From: Demetria terragena DSM 11295
Lineage (GTDB): Bacteria; Actinomycetota; Actinomycetes; Actinomycetales; Dermatophilaceae
DNA length: 64,000 nt
Direction: 5' to 3'
NCBI RefSeq assembly: GCF_000376825.1
Contig: NZ_AQXW01000004.1
Span: 1,860,001-1,924,000 of the forward strand
This document shows, in pieces, positions 7,296-15,125 of this stretch; the stretch's first letter is position 1, and each line of letters begins with the position of its first letter. The translations under genes and the position numbers were made by a program. The notes beneath the pieces are model-generated. The model was not told the origin of the DNA, searched no databases, and worked only from the letters and a program-made list of their open reading frames with translations.

Positions 7296-8123
7296 TCAGG
7301 GCGTACGCGGCAGTCGAGCCAACTGGCGCGACTGTGCCACCAAGGTGTCCGTTGAGTCCCATACCTCGCAGTCCTCCACGAAGTGGCCAGCGGCAGTGTG
7401 CTCGGAGTAGTGCTTCACCCGCAGCCAGCCAGGCGCGGGCCGCGCCACGACGTGCACGGTGAACTCGATCGTCGGTGCCCACCCGGGCAGACCCATGTCG
7501 AAACTCACGGGCGGGAGCGCGTCACAGGCGAACAGCAGGACGAACGGGTCTGGTTCGTGCCCGTCGGCCAGCCGCAGGTATGCCTGGATCAGGCCCCGCC
7601 CCGACGGCTTTCCCATGGCCCAGCCCACCGACTCCGGGTCGAAGCGCACGTCGGTGCGCTCCAGTAGTGGAGCGTTCGGCATCGCATCAGGCGCCATCTC
7701 GTGCCCGACACAATCCTCAAGCGGCGGCAGGTTGGGCGGCGACAACCGCGACGTCGCTTCGTGCGGGAGTTTGTCGTGATCGGTGAAGCTTCCGGTCACC
7801 CGGATGCGTTCCTCACGGCGGCCCACCTCGTCGTACTGCACCAGCGCGGCGGACCCGATCGAGGTCGTCCCACCCTCGCGCGCAATGTCGGTCTCCACCA
7901 TCGCCGGCCCAGGTCGCGTGGGTGTCAGGTAGTAGGCCGACAACGCCAGCGGTGCCGAGTGGCCGCTCGCGCCCACGGCCTGCGACAACGCCTTGGCCAT
8001 CACGGCCAGCAGCAGGCCGCCATTGATCCCACCCCCGATCGTCCAACCCTCAGAGATGTCAACGGCATACGACCCGGGGAACTCGCCGTCGCGCAGGGCT
8101 AGGGCTTCATCGAACTCACTCAT
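7296..8123 (-). CDS. acyl-CoA thioesterase family protein (double hot-dog)
   Basis: 275 residues from the ATG at 8123 (MSEFDEALALRDGEF). The sequence matches the TesB-like 4HBT_3 family: GWTIGGGINGGLLLAVMAKA in the first hot-dog repeat, and VSFDMGLPGWAPTIEFTVHVVARPAPGWLRV and GHFVEDCEVWD in the second. These enzymes hydrolyse acyl-CoA thioesters; the acyl specificity cannot be read here. It stands alone, bounded by a strong terminator downstream and by the divergent mini-ORF at 8239. Confidence 0.82.
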   Translation of the reverse strand: MSEFDEALALRDGEFPGSYAVDISEGWTIGGGINGGLLLAVMAKALSQAVGASGHSAPLALSAYYLTPTRPGPAMVETDIAREGGTTSIGSAALVQYDEVGRREERIRVTGSFTDHDKLPHEATSRLSPPNLPPLEDCVGHEMAPDAMPNAPLLERTDVRFDPESVGWAMGKPSGRGLIQAYLRLADGHEPDPFVLLFACDALPPVSFDMGLPGWAPTIEFTVHVVARPAPGWLRVKHYSEHTAAGHFVEDCEVWDSTDTLVAQSRQLARLPRTP

Positions 8124-8238
8124 CTTGGGACAATTTACCGGCCGGTCACCACGACGCGCGGGAAGTCGATCCCTTCTCCCGCGGCGGCGACGCATGACAG
8201 GCTGGTAGCCCGAACTGATCGGGAGGAGGACTTCACTC

Positions 8239-8292
8239 ATGAAATTCGGCAAACTGATGAAACGCTTCGCCGCCTGGATGGGCTTGAAGTAA
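8239..8292 (+). CDS. 17-residue basic amphipathic mini-ORF
   Basis: The ATG at 8239 is preceded by GGGAGGAGG, one of the strongest ribosome-binding sites in the window. The peptide is MKFGKLMKRFAAWMGLK, five basic residues and no acidic ones, with the spacing of an amphipathic helix. It lies between the minus-strand thioesterase start and the convergent glycosylase end, in a 182-base gap with no other gene. No function can be assigned; a membrane-active or small regulatory peptide is possible. Confidence 0.5.
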   Translation: MKFGKLMKRFAAWMGLK

Positions 8293-8305
8293 GCCGCCCG
8301 TACGA

Positions 8306-9166
8306 CTACTTCAACAACCGCGACATCCGCCGATCGGCCAACGGTTTTCCACCGGTCTGACAGGTCGCGCAATATTGCAAGGAGCGGTCCGCGAAGGACA
8401 CCTCCCGGACCACGTCCCCACACTCGGGGCACGCCTCGCCTGTTCGCCCGTGCACTCGCATGCCGGCTCGCTTGGCGTCCTTGAGTTCTTTGGCCGGTTT
8501 GCCCGAGGCGGTCTCGACCGCCACCCGCAACGTGTGTTGGAGCGCGGCGTAGAGCCGCTCCACCTCCTCCTCCGACAGCGAAGCGGCCATCGCGAAGGGC
8601 GACAGTTTGGCGACGTGAAGCACCTCGTCGGAGTAGGCGTTGCCGACACCCGACAGCGTCGACTGATTGCGCAGCAACCCCTTGATCTGGGTGCGTTGCC
8701 CGGCCAGCAGGACCGCAAAGGCGGCCAGGTCGAATGAGTCATCGAGTGGGTCCGGTCCCAGGCTCGCGATTCCGGGGACGGCTTCGGGGTCATGGACGAC
8801 GTACGCCGCCAGCCCCTTCTTGGTGCCCGCCTCGGTCAGATCAAAACCGCTGCCATCGGAGAAGCGAACCCGCAGCGCAATCGGGTGCTTGCCGGGGCGC
8901 AGCATCGCCTTGGGCGCTTGATCCGACCAGCGCAGCCAACCCGCCCGCGCCAGGTGCACGATCAAATGCACCCCATCGACGTCAAGGTCGATGAACTTGC
9001 CGTGCCGACGCGCGCCGCTGACCATCAGACCCGCGAGCGCCTCCGGCGGCGGATCGTAGGTCTTCAGCACGCTAAACGAGCCCAGCTCAACGCCGGTGAC
9101 GGCGAGTCCATCAGTGCGGTCAGCGAGGAAGTCGACCAATGCTTGGACCTCGGGCAACTCAGGCAT
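8306..9166 (-). CDS. Fpg/Nei-family DNA glycosylase
   Basis: 286 residues. It begins MPELPEV, so processing exposes the catalytic Pro2 next to Glu3. The conserved Lys of the N-domain (RRHGKF), the H2TH region (IKGLLRNQSTLSGVGNAYSDEVLH) and the C-terminal zinc finger (CPECG, CATCQTGGKPL) are all present. These enzymes excise oxidised bases and nick the abasic site in base-excision repair. Whether it prefers 8-oxoguanine or pyrimidines is not clear, so I give no symbol. The start overlaps the end of the App1-like gene by eight bases, implying one minus-strand transcript. Confidence 0.9.
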   Translation of the reverse strand: MPELPEVQALVDFLADRTDGLAVTGVELGSFSVLKTYDPPPEALAGLMVSGARRHGKFIDLDVDGVHLIVHLARAGWLRWSDQAPKAMLRPGKHPIALRVRFSDGSGFDLTEAGTKKGLAAYVVHDPEAVPGIASLGPDPLDDSFDLAAFAVLLAGQRTQIKGLLRNQSTLSGVGNAYSDEVLHVAKLSPFAMAASLSEEEVERLYAALQHTLRVAVETASGKPAKELKDAKRAGMRVHGRTGEACPECGDVVREVSFADRSLQYCATCQTGGKPLADRRMSRLLK

Positions 9167-10187
9167 GTTCGAGCCTCCGCAGGGCCTTGGTCACTAACCG
9201 GTGCAAGACATAGCCGTCGGGACCTTCCAGGACCGGCACCTGGTGGTTGCCGTCGCCTTCGTCGGCCGGGATCGGCGTACCGCTTGAGAGCAACTGCTGG
9301 GCGGGCGTGAGTTGCCGAATAGCGATGGCTGCCACCGAATCTGGCTTGGCGGACGCGACCTCGTCATAGAGCCCGGGGTCGTGCTGGCCGTCGTCTCCCA
9401 CTAACAACCACCTGGTGTTGGGGAACTCATTGGTGAGGCGCTCTAACGTGGTGCGCTTGTGTTGTTGGCCGCTGCGGAACCAGGAATCCTCGGTCGGGCC
9501 CCAGTCCGTCAGCAACAGAGCGCCCGCCGGGTAGCCGTGGCGGCGCAGGAAGCGTTCTAACGTGCCATGCGAGTTCCACGCACCGGTCGAGAGATAGATG
9601 ATCGGCGTACCGGGATGGTGGGCCTGCAAGGAGCGATACATCGCCGGCATCCCCGGGACCACCCGCCGCGCAGTCTCTTGCAGGACGAACGAGTTGTATG
9701 CCGCCAACATGGGTCGCGGCAGCATCGTCACCAAGCAGGTGTCGTCGATGTCGCTCACGATCCCCAGCGGGGTATCGGCGGCAATGATCTGGACCTGCTC
9801 GGTCGCGATCTCGCCGTCGAGTTCTAACTCGGCGTCATGCCAGCCCGACTTCAGTCCATGCCCACGCAGGCTCGCCTCGATGTAGCCCCCACGGTCGGAC
9901 ACCACCTCAACGCGCGCCGCGCCCAACCGAACCGTCACGGTCACCGCGGGCAGCGGCGCTGAGAAGAAGGCTCGCCACCCTCGGCGTACGGGCGGCTCGG
10001 CAGGTTCGTCGCCGCCGCTGGAGCGACGCTGACTCATGATCACGCGTGCGTAGACGTTCGCGAAGTCTTCACCGCCGTAGCCAGCGAAGGGCAGGATCCG
10101 GCGCACCCAACCGCGGCTGTCCAACCGGCCAGCAAGTTGGGCGTTGAATGCGTCTTCGACCCGGGACGCTGGATGCGCCTTGTCCAT
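9159..10187 (-). CDS. App1-family (DUF2183) phosphatase-like protein
   Basis: 342 residues from the ATG at 10187; a TTG two codons upstream is a weaker alternative. The C-terminal half shows the App1/DUF2183 HAD-like core: SDIDDTCLVTM (DxDxT nucleophile), YNSFVLQETARR, PIIYLSTGAWN, LLTDWGPT, LLVGDDGQHDPGLY. Yeast App1 is a phosphatidate phosphatase; the substrate of bacterial members is not established. The N-terminal half (about 1-150) is a beta-rich region typical of the family. It overlaps the glycosylase gene by eight bases. Confidence 0.85.
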   Translation of the reverse strand: MDKAHPASRVEDAFNAQLAGRLDSRGWVRRILPFAGYGGEDFANVYARVIMSQRRSSGGDEPAEPPVRRGWRAFFSAPLPAVTVTVRLGAARVEVVSDRGGYIEASLRGHGLKSGWHDAELELDGEIATEQVQIIAADTPLGIVSDIDDTCLVTMLPRPMLAAYNSFVLQETARRVVPGMPAMYRSLQAHHPGTPIIYLSTGAWNSHGTLERFLRRHGYPAGALLLTDWGPTEDSWFRSGQQHKRTTLERLTNEFPNTRWLLVGDDGQHDPGLYDEVASAKPDSVAAIAIRQLTPAQQLLSSGTPIPADEGDGNHQVPVLEGPDGYVLHRLVTKALRRLEHA

Positions 10188-10261
10188 GACCAAACTCTAT
10201 GGGTCGGCTGCGACAGATTGGTCCGCCCCGCGAGATCCGGCCCGCTAAGGCCGGCCGCCGA

Positions 10262-10681
10262 TCAGGGGTCGTCGATCATCCGCTGCATGATCGCGATGGC
10301 TTCATCGAGGACTCGCTCATCATCAGGAGAGAGCCGATCCATCATGGGCGCCAACGCTTTCGACCGCGCTTCGCGCAGCCGCGCGATGACCTGACGTCCC
10401 TCATCCGTTGCCTCCACCAGCGAGGCCCGGGCGTCGCTGGGATCCGGCTTGCGCACCACCAACCCGTACGCCTCGACCCGCTGCACCTGGATGGTCATCG
10501 TGGGCTGACTGCAGTGGTCGGCCTGGGCGAGGTCCCCGATCCTGGCTGGACCTATTTCGAGCACGAGGGCCAGGAGGCGGGCTTGGGCGGGCGGCAGTTC
10601 GAGGTCCGCGCGCCGGGTGGCCCATCGGCTCAACCGGGCAGCAGTCGACAAAAGACGGTCTCCGCGGTCGGGCTCAGTCAT
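10262..10681 (-). CDS. MarR-family transcriptional regulator
   Basis: 139 residues from the ATG at 10681, whose ATGA overlaps the stop of the upstream DUF2568 gene by four bases. The winged-helix core is clear: LLALVLEIGPARIGDLAQADHCSQPTMTIQVQRVEAYGLVVRKPDPSDAR, with the DxR wing, then EGRQVIARLREAR and a C-terminal dimer helix. A dimeric DNA-binding protein, probably ligand-responsive; the ligand and targets are unknown, though the coupled membrane protein is a candidate. Confidence 0.88.
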   Translation of the reverse strand: MTEPDRGDRLLSTAARLSRWATRRADLELPPAQARLLALVLEIGPARIGDLAQADHCSQPTMTIQVQRVEAYGLVVRKPDPSDARASLVEATDEGRQVIARLREARSKALAPMMDRLSPDDERVLDEAIAIMQRMIDDP

Positions 10682-11010
10682 CGCCCCACGACGCGTAGCC
10701 GGTAGACCATGAGGCCGATGACGACGACGGCGAGTAGCGCGCCAATCCACCAGAGCCCGGACAGCACGAGCGCCAGAACAGCGGCGCCGAACCAGGCAAG
10801 TTCCACGACGATGCGCGGTGTCCCATAGATCGGGTACGGCGCCTGAGGGGCGCAAAACAACCCCCACACCAGGCCCATGACAGCAATCGCGGCCAAGGCA
10901 AACAGCGCACCCGTAAGGGTGGAATCGCCTAACTGAAATGCCCACCAAGCAACCGCGAAATACGCCGCGAGTTCCAAGACGAACATCAGTGCCTCACCGG
11001 GCCGAATCAT
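10678..11010 (-). CDS. DUF2568 / YrdB-family membrane protein
   Basis: 110 residues from the ATG at 11010, with GAGAGGA upstream. Four hydrophobic segments (about 8-28, 33-52, 66-85, 85-103) and the family words FVLELAAYFAVAWWAF and APYPIYGTPRIVVELAWFG identify DUF2568/YrdB. The function is unknown. It lies upstream of, and overlaps, the MarR gene. Positions 11011-11140 upstream carry no evident gene and presumably hold its promoter. Confidence 0.8.
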   Translation of the reverse strand: MIRPGEALMFVLELAAYFAVAWWAFQLGDSTLTGALFALAAIAVMGLVWGLFCAPQAPYPIYGTPRIVVELAWFGAAVLALVLSGLWWIGALLAVVVIGLMVYRLRVVGR

Positions 11011-11140
11011 GGGTGTCCTCTCGCTCTCCCAACCGTGGTCCGCCGTGCGGGTCGCGACCACGGTATTGCAACCGCCGCAGCGCGGCGACTTCGGTGCGGT
11101 GCCTTTGCTTCACCGCACCCCCTTCTCGGTACGCCACCGG

Positions 11141-12061
11141 TTAGTTCTCCACCGCGCGCGCAACCTGACCGCCAGCCTCGCCGAGGCGCCGTCGCGCTGC
11201 ACTCGTTGACGTGCCGGTCAGTAGTGCGACGATGGCCACCTTGGGCTCGCCGTCAGCGTCGGTGAGCGCCGCCGATGCCGTCGCCTTATCGACCTTGGCG
11301 GCCTCCGCCACGATGCGACGCGCGCGGTCCTGCAACTTGCCGTTGGTGGCCGACATATCGACCATCAGATTCTCGAAGACCTTGCCTCGCCGGACCATCG
11401 CCGCGGTCGTCAGCATGTTGCAGACCATCTTCTGCGCCGTACCCGCCTTCAGCCGGGTCGATCCGGTGAGAATCTCCGCGCCTGTGGGGAGTTCGATTGC
11501 CACGTCGGCATGTTCGCTCGCTTCCGCATCGGCGTTGCAACTCACGGAGACGGTGTGCGCGCCCCGCGCGCGAGCATGGTCCAACGCGGCGATCACGTAC
11601 GGCGTCCGCCCGCTCGCGCTCAGCCCGACGACGGTGTCCTCCGGGGCAAGCGCAGCGCCATCAAGATCGCGCGAGGGCTGCTCCGTATCGTCTTCGGCGC
11701 CCTCGACGGCACGCGTGAAGGCCACCTGACCACCCGCGAGCAGAGCGATCACCTGGCTGGGATCGGTACTGAAGGTGGGCGGGCACTCCGCCGCGTCCAG
11801 GAGCGCTAGCCGCCCGCTGGTGCCGGCGCCGACATAAATCAGTCGCCCACCACGTTCGAGCGACGCGGCCACGAGCTCCACGGCGCGCGCGATCTCCGGC
11901 AGCGCCCCCCGCACCACGGTGGGCACGGTCGCGTCGGCCTCGTTCATCAACGCCAAGACGTCGGGCACCGACAACTCATCGAGGTGGGTGCTTTCCGGAT
12001 GGCGCGCCTCAGTGCCCAAGTGGGCGACCCGCAGCGAGTCAGTCAGCGGTTCAGTCGACAC
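11141..12061 (-). CDS. murQ: N-acetylmuramic acid 6-phosphate etherase
   Basis: 306 residues from a GTG at 12061 that overlaps the end of the regulator gene by 11 bases. MurQ hallmarks: HLDELSVPDVLALMNEAD, the SIS-domain loop YVGAGTSGRLALLDAAECPPTF, GLSASGRTPYVIAAL, LPTGAEILTGSTRLKAGTAQKMVCNML and the C-terminal NGKLQDRA. It removes D-lactate from MurNAc-6-phosphate to give GlcNAc-6-phosphate in peptidoglycan recycling. With anmK on the facing strand it completes the anhydroMurNAc salvage route. Confidence 0.95.
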   Translation of the reverse strand: MSTEPLTDSLRVAHLGTEARHPESTHLDELSVPDVLALMNEADATVPTVVRGALPEIARAVELVAASLERGGRLIYVGAGTSGRLALLDAAECPPTFSTDPSQVIALLAGGQVAFTRAVEGAEDDTEQPSRDLDGAALAPEDTVVGLSASGRTPYVIAALDHARARGAHTVSVSCNADAEASEHADVAIELPTGAEILTGSTRLKAGTAQKMVCNMLTTAAMVRRGKVFENLMVDMSATNGKLQDRARRIVAEAAKVDKATASAALTDADGEPKVAIVALLTGTSTSAARRRLGEAGGQVARAVEN

Positions 12062-12956
12062 GGTGAGATCCCTTCGTCCGCCGCGGGTTCAGCGCGTCGT
12101 AGGTCTTGGACAGGGCGGTCGTCGAGCCCGGGACATCGGTGCGCGCGACCGCGACAAACAAGATGTCGACGACGGTGAGTTGGGCAATCCGGCTAGCCGT
12201 CGCACCCGAACGAAAAGTCGTCTCGCGCGCTGCCGTGGTCAGCAGCAGACCCGAAGCCCGCGCCAACGGTGAGTTAACGAAGTTCGTGATGCCGATGGTG
12301 AAAGCACCCGCGGCAGCAGCATGCTCGACTGGTTCTACGGTGTCCGTTGTCGCCCCGCTGTGCGAGATCCCGATCGCGACGCACTCTTCGTCCAGTAGCG
12401 CCGCGGCGGTAAGCGCCGAGTGAACATCACTCCAGGCAAAGGCAACTCGCCCAATTCGAAGAAGCTTGTTGGCCAGGTCGGCAGCAACCTGAGCGCTGGC
12501 CCCGATGCCGAAGATATCGACTCGCTTCGCCGCGGCGATGACGTCGACGGCCCGCTGCACGCTTGCCAGGTCGAGGTGTTCAGCAGTCTCCTGCAGCGCT
12601 CGAGATTCGTGGTGGACGATCGTGCGTACGACGTCTTCGAGCGACGCGCTCTCATCGAGTTCTGCTGGCGGGTTGCGATCGCCAACGCCCAGGGCATTCT
12701 CCCGGGCCGCCGCGCCGGCGAGCGCAATCCGCAGACTGGGATAGCCTGGGAATCCGGCTTTGCGGGCAAACCGTGCCACCGTCGCGACGGAGGTGGAGGC
12801 TTGATCGGCCAAGCCGGTAATGGATAGGTGGGCGGACTTGGCCGGATCGGCCAGGACCACGCCAGCAACGCGTTGTTCTGCAGGCTGGAGTTGTGGCAGT
12901 ACCGAGCGCAACCGCACGAGGACATCGTCCGCGGCGAACTCACCGTCCGGCTCCAT
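12051..12956 (-). CDS. MurR/RpiR-family transcriptional regulator
   Basis: 301 residues; the ATG follows GGAGG on the minus strand. Residues about 10-85 form the RpiR helix-turn-helix (LQPAEQRVAGVVLADP, SITGLADQASTSVATVARFARKAGFPGYPSLRIAL). About 130-260 form a SIS sugar-phosphate domain (VDIFGIGASAQVAADLANKLLRIG, AIGISHSGATTDTVEPVEHA). Coupling to murQ and divergence from a sugar-kinase/anmK operon suggest that it senses an amino-sugar phosphate and controls both arms through the operator at 13000. Confidence 0.9.
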   Translation of the reverse strand: MEPDGEFAADDVLVRLRSVLPQLQPAEQRVAGVVLADPAKSAHLSITGLADQASTSVATVARFARKAGFPGYPSLRIALAGAAARENALGVGDRNPPAELDESASLEDVVRTIVHHESRALQETAEHLDLASVQRAVDVIAAAKRVDIFGIGASAQVAADLANKLLRIGRVAFAWSDVHSALTAAALLDEECVAIGISHSGATTDTVEPVEHAAAAGAFTIGITNFVNSPLARASGLLLTTAARETTFRSGATASRIAQLTVVDILFVAVARTDVPGSTTALSKTYDALNPRRTKGSHRVD

Positions 12957-12999
12957 ACGGCCTCCTTCGATGCTGACAATAGCGACCGCTCAGACCGTA

Positions 13000-13024
13000 G
13001 TGTACGAAAATCATTGACATACAC
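13000..13024. promoter_or_regulatory. putative MurR-type operator over a TTGACA box
   Basis: A 25-base imperfect palindrome, GTGTAnGnnAAT-c-ATTnnCnTACAC, centred in the 85-base gap between the regulator and the divergent kinase gene. A TTGACA at 13014-13019 lies inside it, so a bound repressor would block polymerase on the plus strand. The regulator assignment is inferred from position. Confidence 0.55.
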
Positions 13025-13041
13025 CCCCGACCCCAACGGAC

Positions 13042-13959
13042 GTGACCGACGTGACCGACGTGACCATCGATCTCGGCAAGACGAACTGCCGCGCACGTAC
13101 GGTGGGCGGCTCGCCACGCGAGGCCGAGGGCGACGGCGCTCCTGGCCTCGCCGCGAGCAATGGAACCAGCCGCGCGGCGGCAGCCATCTTCGCCATTTTG
13201 CGTCGGGTTGACCTCGCCCCAGACGATCAGTGGGACACGGTGTCAATCGGCGCCGCGGGTGCCCTTGCCGCACCCGATTCCGCAGCTGAGTGCGCTCAGC
13301 TGCTGCTTCGGGAATCCGGGGCGCGTCAAGTCATCATCACCTCCGATGCCATCACCGCCCACCTGGGGACTTTCCTGGGCGGACCGGGCGTCACCTTGGT
13401 GGCCGGTACGGGCACGGCGGCGATCGCGGTCAACGAAGCCGGCGCCTTAGCGCGAGGTGACGGGAGCGGACCTGAGACTGGCGACCGGGGCAGCGGCGCG
13501 TGGATCGGTCGAGTTGCCTTGCAGCGCGCCAACGATGGGTCGACTCCGCTCGCCCAGCGCGCACATCAGCGCTACGGCGCCGACTGGCGCGACCTTCTCG
13601 ACGATGCGCGTGCCTACGAGTTATCCCATCGCAGAGCCGAATTCGTGGCCGACGTGAAAGCACTGGCCCGGATGGGAGACCTGACCGCCGTGTCCGTCAT
13701 CCGCCAAGCGGCCGAGGAGCTCGCCTCGACGACACTCACCGCAATTGATCAGCTCACCTGGACAACGCAGCCGGTGGCTGTCGCACTCACCGGCGGGCTC
13801 ACGGGACTAGGACCGGTCCTCACCGAGCCCCTCACAGACGCCGTCAAGCCAGCCGTCCTCGTGGCGCCCCGCGGGGACGCGCATGACGGTGCCAGGCTGC
13901 TCATCGAGCGAACTGACCTGCCCCACGAGGCGCTGACCTACCGTGCGGTCGCCACGTGA
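13042..13959 (+). CDS. BadF/BadG-type amino-sugar kinase
   Basis: 305 residues from the GTG at 13042. Three in-frame GTGs (13042, 13051, 13060) lie in a tandem 9-base repeat GTGACCGAC, so the exact start is uncertain. It has the ASKHA/BadF ATPase fold: TIDLGKTNCRART (phosphate 1), SIGAAGAL, SDAITAHLG, LVAGTGTAAIAV (phosphate 2), GDRGSGAWIGR and ALTGGLTGLGP (adenosine). The family includes N-acetylglucosamine and MurNAc kinases. With murQ and anmK around it, phosphorylation of a recycled wall sugar is the likely role. The stop overlaps the anmK start (GTGA). Confidence 0.82.
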   Translation: MTDVTDVTIDLGKTNCRARTVGGSPREAEGDGAPGLAASNGTSRAAAAIFAILRRVDLAPDDQWDTVSIGAAGALAAPDSAAECAQLLLRESGARQVIITSDAITAHLGTFLGGPGVTLVAGTGTAAIAVNEAGALARGDGSGPETGDRGSGAWIGRVALQRANDGSTPLAQRAHQRYGADWRDLLDDARAYELSHRRAEFVADVKALARMGDLTAVSVIRQAAEELASTTLTAIDQLTWTTQPVAVALTGGLTGLGPVLTEPLTDAVKPAVLVAPRGDAHDGARLLIERTDLPHEALTYRAVAT

Positions 13960-15125
13960 GAGTTCTCGGTGTGATCTCGGGGACGTCGATGGATGGCCTG
14001 GACGTCGCGGTCGCCGACCTGACTGGCGCCGAGTCCGGTGAGTTGGTGATGCGTCCCGTAGGCGCCAGGTCGTGGCCATGGCCGGCGGCGCTACGGAGCC
14101 GATTGCTCGCGCTCTTACCGCCGGCGTCGACAACCATCGGCGAGGTCGCGATGTTGGACACCCTGGTCGGCGAGGAAATCGCACGGGCGGCCGAGTCAAT
14201 TAATCACGAAGTCGCCTCCGGCGCAACAGAACTCGTGGTTTCACACGGGCAGACGGTGTTCCACTGGGTCGAGGGTCAAGCTGCTCGCGGAACGCTCCAA
14301 CTCGGCCAGCCCGCCCCCATCGTGGAGGCCATGGGCGTGCCTGTGGTGAGCGATGTTCGCGCCCGGGATATCGCCGCGGGAGGTCACGGGGCACCTCTGG
14401 CGAGCACCCTCGACGCGCTCGCCCTGCGCACCCGACCAGGCGTCAACGCCGCCCTCAACTTGGGTGGCATTGCGAACGTCACCGTCGTGCCACCCACCGG
14501 CGCCATCACCGCGTTCGACACCGGCCCGGCCAGTTGCCTGATCGACGCGACGGTGCAGGAAGCCTCAGGTGGCGCCGAGATGTTCGACCAGGATGGTGCT
14601 CGCGCACGCCGCGGCTCGATTAACCAAGCCCTGCTGAACCGCCTCTTGGACGAGCCGTTCTATGCCCTTGCGCCACCCAAGTCGACAGGTCGTGAACTGT
14701 TCACTGGCGCATACGTGCGGACGGCTCTCGCGTCGATCGGCCTGACGCTCCACCCGGATGATCTCGTCGCCACGCTGACCGAACTCACCGCGCGGACCAT
14801 CGCGAACGCCCTTGCGCCATATGACATTCAGACCGTGTATGCCTCCGGCGGCGGGACCCACAATCCGGTCTTGATGGAGGCTCTGCGACGCCACCTCGGA
14901 GCGACACAACTGACCACGTCTGATGAGCTTGGGCTACCCGTCGATGACAAAGAGGCCTACCTCATGACACTGCTCGGCTATCTCTCCTGGCATGGCCTGC
15001 CGGGGGTCCTGCCCGGCGCCACAGGCTCGTCTCAGGGGCACGTTCTGGGGCGGGTGTCACCCGTCACCGCTGAGCGGTCCGTCCCGACGTCGCTGGCCAT
15101 CCGCTCCGAGCCACACCAGCGCTAA
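13956..15125 (+). CDS. anmK: anhydro-N-acetylmuramic acid kinase
   Basis: 389 residues, GTG start in a GTGA overlap with the sugar-kinase stop. AnmK family signatures: GVISGTSMDGLDVAVADL, VVSHGQTVFHW, LQLGQPAPIVE, VVSDVRARDIAAGGHGAPL, LNLGGIANVTVV, AFDTGPASCLIDA and YASGGGTHNPVLMEAL. It converts 1,6-anhydroMurNAc to MurNAc-6-phosphate, the MurQ substrate. The final residues overlap the convergent hydrolase gene by four bases. Confidence 0.95.
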   Translation: MRVLGVISGTSMDGLDVAVADLTGAESGELVMRPVGARSWPWPAALRSRLLALLPPASTTIGEVAMLDTLVGEEIARAAESINHEVASGATELVVSHGQTVFHWVEGQAARGTLQLGQPAPIVEAMGVPVVSDVRARDIAAGGHGAPLASTLDALALRTRPGVNAALNLGGIANVTVVPPTGAITAFDTGPASCLIDATVQEASGGAEMFDQDGARARRGSINQALLNRLLDEPFYALAPPKSTGRELFTGAYVRTALASIGLTLHPDDLVATLTELTARTIANALAPYDIQTVYASGGGTHNPVLMEALRRHLGATQLTTSDELGLPVDDKEAYLMTLLGYLSWHGLPGVLPGATGSSQGHVLGRVSPVTAERSVPTSLAIRSEPHQR

